Shown here: piece by piece, positions 55,599 to 64,000 of the stretch
Numbering within the stretch: the stretch's first letter is position 1
How the letters are laid out: every line of letters starts with the position of its first letter
DNA from: Dermacentor variabilis
Taxonomy: Eukaryota > Arthropoda > Arachnida > Ixodida > Ixodidae
Assembly (NCBI RefSeq): GCF_050947875.1
Contig: NC_134568.1
Span: 217,895,173-217,959,172 of the forward strand
Direction: 5' to 3'
DNA length: 64,000 nt
Program-made: the position numbers and the translations under genes
The notes under the pieces: generated by a model
What the model was told of the DNA's origin: nothing
Database searches by the model: none
What the model saw: only the letters and a program-made list of their open reading frames with translations

Positions 55599-55772
55599 AA
55601 TGTGACAGGGATAATACCAGGCAAAACACAAGGGAAAACGTATTGATGTAATATATGCAGAGAGAAGCCGAGATGGCGGAACAACAACCACACGAGCGCT
55701 TCTTCGATCCTCGTCTTCATCTCTTTGCTGGCGCCTTCACCAATGTACGGGAATGGCTTGTAACAATATTAC
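55599..55772 (-). repeat. Presumed 3' LTR of the decayed gypsy element
   Basis: On the minus strand TGTTACAAGCCATTCCCG starts at 55772, immediately after the end of the integrase reading frame and a GGCGGGGGTAATAT purine-rich tract, as expected for a polypurine tract plus LTR. TGTCACA near 55599 would be its end. The 5' LTR partner is not in the window, so both boundaries are estimates. Confidence 0.45.
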
Positions 55773-57100
55773 CCCCGCCGATGGGAGCGCCGTCTCGGCG
55801 CTTAGGGATGGGAAGAGTTGTTGTCGGAGAAGTAGGGCTTTAAACGGGCAACGTGCACAGTTTAACTAGGTAGTACGGACAATGACGAGCTACCATCCAC
55901 CGGGCCGATTTCGTATGTAACTTCACTGAGCTGACAGAGAACCGTATAAGGGCCAGAGTAGCGAGAGATAAGCTTCGAAGACAGGCACAAGTTGCGGGAT
56001 GGCGTCCAAAGAATGTCCAAAGAGCCTGCAGAGAAGTGAATGGGTCTGTGGTGGCTGTCATAGCGGACCTTTTAGGATATCTGCGAGACAGAGAGACGAT
56101 CCCGTGCAATCGGACGAGCTGTTTGAGCGCGAGCAGCAGCATCGCGGACGTGCTCTGTAGGAACGTAGGTATCAGATGGCAGGAGAGTCTCAAAGGGCAA
56201 TGTTGGGTGGCGGCCAAACAGCAAGTAGAAAGGAGGAAAACTGGCAGTGTCGTGGCAGGAGGAGTTGTACACGAATGTCACAAAAGGCAAATTGCTGCCC
56301 CAATCACGGTGATCTGCGGAAACGCAAATAGAGAGCATCGTAGTGAGCGTGTGATTGAGATGTTCGGTAAGTCCATTTGTTTGTGCATAGTAGGCTGTGG
56401 TTAGCTTGTGACGTGTGGAACACGAACGAAGGATGTCGTCAACGACTTTCGAAAGAAATGAACGACCGCGATCGGTCAATAGCTGTCGTAGCGCGCCATG
56501 GTGGAGAATGACATCGTGATGCAGAAAGTCCGCGACGTCAGTGGCACAGCTAGTCGGCAGTGCCTGGGTCATGGCACAGCGTATGGTGTAGTCAGTGGTC
56601 ACGGCAATCCAGATGTTCTCCGTAAAAGAAGTCGGGAATGGTCCAGCCAGAAGCAGGCCCACGCGGTAGAATGGGGTAGTTGGTATCTCGAAGGACGGGC
56701 GCTTGCACCGCTGGCAAGGTTCAGAAGAGGCAACATACCGACATAAAGAACGGTAAAGCCCTGGCCAGAAAAACCGACGCCGCACCCGGTCGTATGTACG
56801 GGACACTACGAGACCTCGGGAAGCTGGGGCATGGTGTGGCTGTTGGAGTACAGTGGAACGGAGAGATGTAGGAAGTACAAGCAGAAAGTCCGAGCTGTCG
56901 GAGTTAATTAGTATTGCGTCGGTAGAGAATACTATCACAGAGAACAAAGAGGTGGAGAGATGGGTCGGATTGGTGACGGCGTAGCTGGTGGAGGATGCAG
57001 CGCAAGTCTACATCATTCAGCTGTGCCTTCTGGATGCCGCTAAAGTCAGAGATGGTGAGAACGCACGCGTCGGCATTATGGGCAGCGGAGTCGGAAGAGA
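55773..57100 (-). pseudogene. Gypsy integrase
   Basis: The segments 57170-56904 and 56947-56072 read on the minus strand. The zinc-binding region is degraded: HHAPASRGLVVSRTYDRV lacks the second His, and SSEPCQRCKRP has Ser where the first Cys should be. The catalytic region has TTDYTIRCAM (Asp), LTDRGRSFLSKV (Asp) and TNGLTEHLNHTL (Glu), so DDE residues are retained. A C-terminal VARLKPYFSDN-type stretch ends near 55800. Frame is broken once near 56930. Confidence 0.85.
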
Positions 57101-60100
57101 GAGAGAGAGATAAAACTTTAGTAAGTTCTTGATGGGGTTCAGGGGTGGCGGGGGTCGGGAGACTAACCCCCAATACCCCCCCTTCCTCAGACGGCGGCCA
57201 GTCCTTGCTTTCTGGCGGCGTCTTCGGCCATCCGGACGGCCCAGAGCTGCTCCTCTGGGTCCAAGCTGAGCAGCAATGTCTCCCACTGCTCGGTCGTAGT
57301 TATGATGCGTGTGTCAGTGCGGGAGGTGTTTGTGGGTGAGGCTTTGGGGCATTGCCAGATAATATGATCGAGGTCAGCGCGTGCCTCGCACGCTTTGCAG
57401 AGTGGGGAGTATGCATCGGGGGAAATGCGATTGTAAAGCACGGGGTTCGGAAAAGTTCGTGTCTGAAGCAGTCGCCAAATGGTGGATTGAGATTTATTCA
57501 GTGTTTTGTGTGCTGAGAGGTAGCGTAACCGCTCTCTGCGGTAGTGTAGGGGAATTCTCTGAACGCGACTATTCGGTCCCGCGCGTGACCACGATGCAGA
57601 ACAGAGGGCTGGTCGGGATCGGAAGACGCAGGAGAAGGATGATGCGCCCGGTGTGCGAGAGCCGGGGGGCATCGTGGGCGGCTTCGTTTCCAGCCAGACC
57701 CGAGTGACCAGGAGCCCAGGTGGTCTGCAAACGGCGTTGCCTTGAGGGAGGAGTGCCAGAGAGAATCTTCTGCGCTTGGGGTGCTATCAGTCCTCTTGTG
57801 TAGTTACGAATGGCCGTTTTTGAATCGCTGATGATGCAGTGTGCATTGGTAACCGCGTAGGCCAAAGTGATGGCCGTTTCTTCTCCTACTTCGGGTTGCG
57901 TGGTGAATATTGATGCGGCCGCGGCGAGGCGGTACTGTGAACCCGCGAGTGCGATGACCGCCATGGCGTTTTGGTTGGGGTATTCTGCTGCGTCCACGTA
58001 GGTTACGTCAGCGGCTTGGTCGCAGCGCTTTTGCAGTTGTTTAGTTCTTTCTGCACGTCGCTCCGGATTGTGTTCAGGGTGCATATTGTGAGGTATGGGC
58101 GGGATAACTATCTGAGCACGAATGTTTGGAGGGATGGGTACTTTTGGTCCGAATTGGGTGGTGTAGGTTATGCCTAGGGTGCCTAGAATGTGCCTGCCCG
58201 TGCTGGAATTGGCGAGTCGTTCGTATTGGCTAATACGCTGCGCTTCAATGAGCTCGTCTATGGTGTTATGAATGCCGAGGGCGTCCAGTTTCTCGTTAGA
58301 GGTGGTGATGGGAAGATGTAGGGCTTGTTTATAGGCTCTCTTGATCATGGTATTGAGTTTGAGCTTGTCAGTTGCATTGAGGCTAAGGTTCGGGGCGACA
58401 TACCTGATCCTGCTCAGGGCGTAGGTGGTTACCAGGCGTATAAGGTTGTTTTCTTTCATGCCGTGATGTCGATTTCCGATGCGTGCAATGAGGCGAGTGG
58501 TTTGGTGTACATGATTATCTAATTGCTTGAGTATCTCCCTGTTTCTGCCGTTTTGTTGGATGCGTAAGCCAAGGATACGAATGCTAGGTACAGTAGGTAT
58601 GCGTTGCTGGTGCACGTGGAGTTCTATCTCGGGCGGGTGAGGGTCTGGACGTCTACCTCCCCTATTCGGCTTGTACAGAAGGAGCTCCGATTTCTGTGGT
58701 GAGCACGCCAGGCAGCGCGGTTCTACGTACGCAACGACCTCGTTGATGGCTTGCTGCAGCGTGTCTTGGATGTTCCCGTCGCTGCCCCCGGTGACCCACA
58801 GGGTGATATCGTCGGCGTAGAGGCTATGCTTGAGGTTGGGGATGCTAGCTAATGCAGGCGGTAGTCCGAGCAAGGCCACGTTAAACAGAAAAGGGGATAG
58901 AACCGACCCTTGCGGCGTGCATTTGCTGCCGAAGTGAATAATTGGCGACTGCAACCCTCCGATGCTAATGGTGGCCGTGCGACCTGTAAGAAAATTCTTC
59001 ACCTAGTTATATGTTCGATGTCCAACCGATGTGCCAGTTGGTTCAGTATGGTGGCCTCATGCGTGACGTTATCGAAGGCCTTGGTTAGTTCTAGCCCCAA
59101 GAAGGCTCTGGTGTCCAGCCTGGAGCTTTTATGGCCATCGATAATTTGGTGTTTGAGCTGAATCATGATATCTTGAGCAGACAGTTTGGGGCGGAAGCCA
59201 ACCATGGTATTGGGGAAGAGGTCGTTGTCGTTCATATGTCTGTGTAAGCGTTTGAGGATGACGTGTTCGAGGACCTTTCCGACACATGAAGTGAGGGAGA
59301 TAGGACGGAGGTTTTCGAGTTGGAGGCGCTTCCCGGGTTTGGGGAATCATAATAATTTTGGCTTCTTTCCATTGTGAGGGGAGGTTTCCAGTTTCCCAGT
59401 ATGCGTTAAAATAAGCTGTGAGGGCTAGTATAGAATCCTCATCTAGGTTGCGAAGCATTTTATTAGTAATGCCATCAGGTCCCGGGGCCGAGTTAGGGCG
59501 GAGTGCGAGGATGGCTTCACGTACTTCTGCTGCTTGTATGGGCGCGTCCAGGTGGTCGTTAGCGGTGCCTGTGTATGCTGGAGCGGGTGTAGTAGGTTGA
59601 GGTCCTATGTATCGATCTATCAGCTCTTGAAGAACTTGTGCGTCCGTGCCCGGATGGGTGTGAATAATTTTTTGCAAGTTGTGCTGCTGTGTGTTCTTGC
59701 TGTTGGCCGGATCGAGGAGGCAACGGAGGATATTCCACGTTTTGGGCAGGTTTGGTTGCCGCTCCATGCTGTCGCATGTGCTGTGCCAGTTTTGAAGAGC
59801 AAGTTGTTGTGCATAGTCTTCGATGTAAAGGTTGAGAGTACTAATACGTTTCCTGAGCGTTCGGTTGAGCTTGCTGTGTTTGTATCTGCGTTGCAGACTG
59901 GCGAGGGCTTCCCACATATGCAGTAACTTACTATCTGCCTCCTGCAGATTGGCTTCCTCAGGCACCAATTTAGTGGCTTCGCTCGCGTCTTGCAGCAAGG
60001 ATACGACCCAATCTTCGAAAGGGGGTTGGGTACCGGAGAAAGAGGTGAAGGCTCTGGCCTGCCGGAAAGCATCCCAGTTCGTTATGCGGAGTTGAGGGCC

Positions 60101-60743
60101 CTTAGGCTTTCGTGGTCCCGCTCGAACTGTTGTTTGGATTAAATAGTGGTCGCTGCCCAAGTTATCTTGTGTGTTGATCCAGTCTGCTTGTGGAATTCGT
60201 TTTGCGAATGTCAAGTCCGGAGTAGTGTCTCTGCTAACGCTGTTTCCCATACGAGTGGGACAAGTTGGATCCATGACAAGAGTAAGACCTAGATTCTGTC
60301 CGTCAAGCCATAGTTGTCTTCCCTTTCGGCGGTCCATTGGGTATCCCCATGCCACCACAGGGGCGTTTAGGTCCCCTACGATGAGCAGGGGGGCTCCCCT
60401 AGCTACTTGATCTGCTTTGGTGAAAAGTTGTAGAAACCTATGTTGTTGTTTGGGGCTGCTGTACACATTGAGGATGAAGAGGCTCTGTTGCTTGCGCCTT
60501 GCAGACGAGATGATCTCCAGGAAAATGTGGGCTGCTGTATCAATTCCTGTGTGATGCTGTATAACCGGAATGTTTCGCTGAACTAGTGTGGTTGCTTGGG
60601 GCCTGCGGTTATCATCGCAAACTGCGGTGTATGCCGCGTATCCCGACAGCTTAGCCGTTTCTCCGGTCTCTTGCAATGCGATAACATCGGGGGAAGTATG
60701 TGGTGCGAGAGAGGTAATGTATTGCTCTAAGTGTGCTCTAACT
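57100..60743 (-). mobile_element. I-clade LINE, copy 2, 5'-truncated, inserted in gypsy
   Basis: On the minus strand the element starts inside the endonuclease (near 60743) and runs to a 3' UTR ending in ACTAAAGTTTTATCTCTCTC (about 57100), a short pyrimidine repeat as 3' tail. 5' truncation with intact 3' end is normal for LINE insertion. ORF1 is absent. At the 5' junction an 18-bp sequence GTATTGCTCTAAGTGTGC is present twice (60719-60736 and 60744-60761). It is related to copy 1 (5905-10955) but not nearly identical. Confidence 0.88.
57190..60740 (-). pseudogene. I-clade LINE ORF2: endonuclease, RT, RNase H, zinc finger
   Basis: In order on the minus strand: endonuclease (VGDLNAPVVAWGY, NSVSRDTTPDLTF, SDHYLIQ), RT with RPKLSAQDIMIQLKH, motif A GLELTKAFDNV (catalytic Asp is Glu), TPQGSVLSPFLFNV and LYADDITLW. 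RNase H follows (TYVDAAEYPNQNAM, EETAITLAYA, ISDSKTAI, PGHSGLAGNEAAHD), with Asp/Glu/Asp/Asp in place. The C-terminal CKACEARADLDHIIWQC matches the zinc finger of this group. Frameshifts lie near 59350, 59010 and 57600, so no full-length product is possible. Long open stretches (515 and 477 codons) show it is moderately old. Confidence 0.9.
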
Positions 60744-60744
60744 G

Positions 60745-61800
60745 TATTGCTCTAAGTGTGCCGAAAGCCCCGGCAGTGGAACTGCCGGGGCTTCCGGTGG
60801 AGTTGGGAGAATCCACGGGATGACAGGAGAGGCAGTCGCCATCCAGGTGCATTCGGCCGAACTTGTAATGGACATCAAAGGTATAATTCTGAAGCTTCAA
60901 TACCCAGCGACCAAGTTGCTGAGTGGGGTCTTTAGGGAGGGCAACCACCATAGTGCATGGCGATCTGTGATAACCGAAAACGCGCGGCCAAACAAGTATG
61001 GTCGAAATTTTGCGACCGCATAAACTAAAGCGAGGCATTCGCGTTCAGTGATCGAAAACTTCGGCTCTGAAGGGGAGAGGAGTAGACCAGCATTGCCGAT
61101 GACGCGTTCTTGTCCTTGATGCATTTGGGCAAGGACAGCGCCGATTTCGTATCCGCTGGCACCGGTCCGAACTTCAATGGCCGCGGACGGGTCAAAATGG
61201 GCCAAGATGAGTGGGATGATAAATAATCTAGTGAGTGTGCAAAAGGCATCAGCTTGTTCAGGACGCCCCGAAAATGATACGTCCTTCTTCAGGAGTTGCG
61301 TTAAGGGGCGAACAATGTCGGCGAAATTCTTGACGAAGCGTCGAAAATAAGAACATGGGCAGACCAAGCGCCAAACTTTGGCCGAACGTGGTACTGAACA
61401 ATTTTTTACGGCCCGAATTTGGTCAGTGCCAGGCTGTACGACACGATCACTGACAAGGTGGCCTAGCACAGGGATATCAAGACGGCCAAAACTGCATTTT
61501 GATGAATTTAGTTGTAGGCCTGCTCCCCGTAATACATCAAGAACTGCTAATAGGCGTGTAAGGTGGCTCTTGAATGTCGGAGAAAAAACTATGACGTCAT
61601 CTTGATAAAAAAGGCATGTGGAGCATTTGTAGCCGCGACGGAGAGATTCCATCATTCTTTCCAATGTTGTTGGGGAATTACACAAGGCAAATGGCATCAC
61701 TTTAAATTAAAGAAAGTCCATCCGGTGGAATGAATGCGGTCTTTTCGCGGTCCAGTAGATCTACAGAAATTTGCCAGTGTCCTGGCCGTAGGTTAGGATA
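60745..61800 (-). pseudogene. Gypsy reverse transcriptase and RNase H, truncated
   Basis: Starts mid-RT at about 61800 (DTGKF...), runs MPFALCNSPTTLERMMESL, LFYQDDVIVFSP (catalytic YQDD, with Gln in place of the usual Leu), then the connection segment and RNase H. In RNase H the first catalytic Asp is Gly (VRTGASGYEIGAV), while TERECLALVYAV and ITDRHALWWL are kept. The frame shifts near 60900-61040. It ends HLDGDCLSCHPVDSPN before the LINE insertion. Confidence 0.88.
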
Positions 61801-62366
61801 CAGACAGATTTGCTGATGGACACCAGCCTTTTCCTGCTCCTTTTCGCGCTGCGATCCCACCTAATATGTTACACCTCCCACAACCGAAGAACCTTCTTCG
61901 CGATGGCGGAGTTCACCGCTTGTATTAGCTACAGCATCTCTACTTATAGATGCCTCTTTTAGTGCGCTGCCAGGAAAACTTCTACTGCAACATTGGTGTC
62001 ATTACTACTGACATTACAAGCTCTCTCTTGACAATTTTTTTTATATCGAGCAATGACTCTACTACTATACAGTTCCGCAGTCGTAGTTGCGATAAACTGT
62101 CCGTACTACTGCAGTTAGTGTTACCGTTATGTACTGTAACCAGCGATGCAACAATCTATCGCTCTGTTTCTCATTGTGTTATCCTTGCAAAGCACGCGTG
62201 CGTATGAATTGCTTTACATCTCGTTTGCGTCTCAGGTCTTTCCGTTAATCCTCTAGTCGATTATCTGAGTGCGCAAGTTGAAATTGCATTTATTTATTTT
62301 CATTTTGCATGGATGCTTGACCAGTTGGTTGTCGATTGTTTTTCGTTTTGTTTTCTTGGAGCGCAG
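61801..62366. other. No recognisable gene; ends in a strong pyrimidine tract
   Basis: After the gypsy truncation point nothing is recognised up to a T-rich tract at 62335-62360 with AG at 62365-62366, which is a good 3' splice site for the exon candidate below. Confidence 0.3.
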
Positions 62367-62630
62367 CTTCTGCCAATAAAAGGAGCGGATCCAGCCAAGT
62401 CTCCAAGGCTCTCGATGGTCGTGATGCAGCCGCGCTATTTCTACTGCGTGCTCTACCCTTGGTCACGGGTGATCAACCCAGTGTACTGCATGCGGCAGTA
62501 CAAAATATACGAGGAATACGTCCGACTTCGAAGCTCGTCCACAGCCACACCGGACAACTTGGGGTACGATCCTGGGCTCATTGATCCTAGGGCAGCGTCA
62601 CTGCCTAACGGACGTACCGGTGGTCAGTGA
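62367..62630 (+). CDS. Candidate terminal exon of an unidentified gene
   Basis: Directly after a strong polypyrimidine tract and AG, an 87-codon open frame begins LLPIKGADPAKSPRLSMVVM and continues VINPVYCMRQYKIYEEYVRL to a TGA at 62628-62630. The composition is protein-like (charged and aromatic residues balanced) compared with neighbouring ORFs. I do not recognise a family. No upstream exon in the window can be identified and no clear poly(A) signal follows (AAATAAGTAG at about 62698 is the nearest). It could be chance ORF in a repeat. Confidence 0.25.
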   Translation, partial: LLPIKGADPAKSPRLSMVVMQPRYFYCVLYPWSRVINPVYCMRQYKIYEEYVRLRSSSTATPDNLGYDPGLIDPRAASLPNGRTGGQ

Positions 62631-62774
62631 AGCATGACAAAGCGCAAAGAAAGTGTCGCACAACCTCAGGTTTAAATAGACACTAAAGACGAGAAAAAAA
62701 TAAGTAGAGCGACACTAAGAAAATTATACCTTTCTGCAATACCACAAATGCCACCATTACTTTGAGGGGAAATT

Positions 62775-63450
62775 TTCATCATCATCATCGCCGTTGTTGT
62801 CGTCGTCGTCATCATCATTATCAGCCTATTTTATGTCCACTGCAGGACGAATACCTCTCACTGCGATCTCCAATTGCCCCTGTCCTGCGCCAAGCGATTC
62901 CAAATAGCGCCTGCGAATTTCCTCATTTCATTACCTTACCTAGTTTTCTGCCGTCCTCGACTGCGCTTTTCATCTCTAGCCCCCATTCTGTAAACCTAAC
63001 CTACGCATTACATAACCTGTCCAGCTCAATTTTTTTTATTAATGTCAATTAGAATATTGGCTATGCCCGTTTGTTCTGTGATCCACAGCGCTATCTTCCT
63101 GTCTCTAAACTTTACGCCTAACATTCTTGGTTCCATTGCCATTTGGGCGGTCCTTAACTTGTTCTCGAGCTTCTTTGTCAGTCTCCAAGTTTCTGCCCCA
63201 TATGTTAGCACCGGTAGAATGCACTGATTGTACATCTTTCTTTTCAGTGATAATGGTAAGCTTCCATTGAGGATCCGACAATGTCTGCCAAATGCATTCC
63301 AACCCATTTTTATTCTTCTGTAAATTTCCTTCTCATGATCAGGCTCCCCTGTGAGTAATTGACCCAGGTAAAAGTACTCCTTCACAGACTCTAGAGGCTG
63401 ACTGGCGATCCTGAACTCTGTTCCCTTGCCAAGCTATTGATAATTATCTT
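62775..63450 (-). pseudogene. RTE LINE 3' part with microsatellite tail
   Basis: The minus strand reads PLESVKEYFYLGQLLTGEPD, YGAETWRLTKKLENKL and WITEQTGIANILIDINKKN, the same domain as 5405-5905, then RFTEWGLEMKSAVEDGRKL and a non-coding 3' end with TGATGATGATGA/CGACGACGAC repeats at about 62778-62822, a typical RTE tail. The RT and endonuclease are missing: it is 5'-truncated near 63450. Frameshift near 63030. Confidence 0.85.
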
Positions 63451-64000
63451 TGTTTTTTGCTTATTAATCTTCAACCCCACTCTTACGCTCTCTGTGTTTA
63501 GGTCCTAAATGCGGGTAGCGACAATGCCTTGGAGTTACCACACCAGCTCGTCCTGATGTGAAGCATTTTGAGGGCGTCTGTTCGGGCATAGTTAATGTCC
63601 TGAATTACAAGATGGGCTATGTTATATACCGAAGGTGCCAAATATTGAACTTAGCAAGCTCCAAGATTCTCTGCTGCGCCCACAACGGCCGAAACGCAAC
63701 AAAATACTTAAAATCCATGATATCACACGTCAGCACTGATACCAGCTGTGCTGTGGTTTCAGTGTGAAATTAAGAAAATAGAATTTCAGGTGCATTTTCT
63801 CTTGTAATTAACCTTCCGCCAGGAAATTAACCAACATGTATTTTTTTAGGGACTACTTTATCACGCTTACCTTGCGATGCCCAACGTATCATTTATGCTA
63901 CGCCAAGTACGTTTCTCAAGATTCTGATTTAATCACTGGAAACTTTACTCATAGCCCATAATAGCGTCTTTGATACGCCGGAGCGAAGTTTTCAGTTGTG
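63451..64000. other. No recognisable gene
   Basis: Residual RTE-like sequence may extend to about 63510 (Lys/Asn-rich reverse frame) but is too weak to call. ORF 63558-63767 lacks any motif. Confidence 0.3.

Larger units (their letters stand above)
55599..61800 (-). mobile_element. Decayed Ty3/gypsy element, split by an I-clade LINE
   Basis: The RT/RNase H part (60745-61800) and the integrase part (55773-57100) are in the conventional Ty3/gypsy order on the minus strand, with an I-clade LINE inserted between them. The element is truncated in the RT at about 61800, so gag and the 5' LTR are missing. This contrasts with the complete element at 23994-30623, which has the other pol order. Broken zinc finger, RNase H mutation and frameshifts make it dead. 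Confidence 0.85.

Overview
The window looks like nuclear DNA of a hard tick (Ixodidae, probably a metastriate; this is inference). The evidence is the abundance of tRNA-derived SINEs of the tick type, RTE-, I- and Penelope-like elements, long self-complementary (foldback) elements, (TA)n, (CA)n and (CT)n microsatellites, splice-type signals, and the absence of any bacterial gene organisation. I see no convincing complete host gene. The only candidates for cellular coding sequence are three short THAP zinc-finger first exons (12504-12668 +, 16732-16887 - broken, 53014-53178 -), a 17-residue charged repeat (47863-48066) and one possible terminal exon (62367-62630).

Layout. 1-2970: LINE tail remnant and a 658-bp foldback element. 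2975-5905: RTE-type LINE on +, frameshifted, with a 162-bp snapback insertion inside its ORF. 5905-10955: I-clade LINE on -, joined tail-to-tail to the RTE, both lacking 3' ends. 12.2-17.2 kb: SINE head, THAP exon, a 1.24-kb foldback element made largely of 10-bp repeats, and a THAP pseudo-exon. 18.6-23.5 kb: interspersed repeat, local duplication and a decayed non-LTR RT. 23994-30623: a complete, very young LTR retrotransposon on -. 30.7-55 kb: gene-poor DNA with SINEs, MITE-like inverted-repeat elements, a Jockey/CR1-like RT remnant and three Penelope-like endonuclease fragments. 55.1-63.5 kb: RTE fragments and a decayed Ty3/gypsy element split by an I-clade LINE.

The most notable item is the LTR element. 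Its 609-bp LTRs differ at two positions, a 4-bp target duplication flanks it, and one uninterrupted 1523-codon ORF encodes Gag, a protease-like motif, integrase, reverse transcriptase and RNase H in that order. Integrase before RT is the Gmr1-like arrangement, not the usual Ty3/gypsy order. All catalytic residues I can check in integrase, RT and RNase H are present, so it may be autonomous. Nearly everything else is decayed: the genes do not form a pathway but a nested record of transposition. LTR, TATA-box, poly(A)-signal and repeat boundaries were read by eye.
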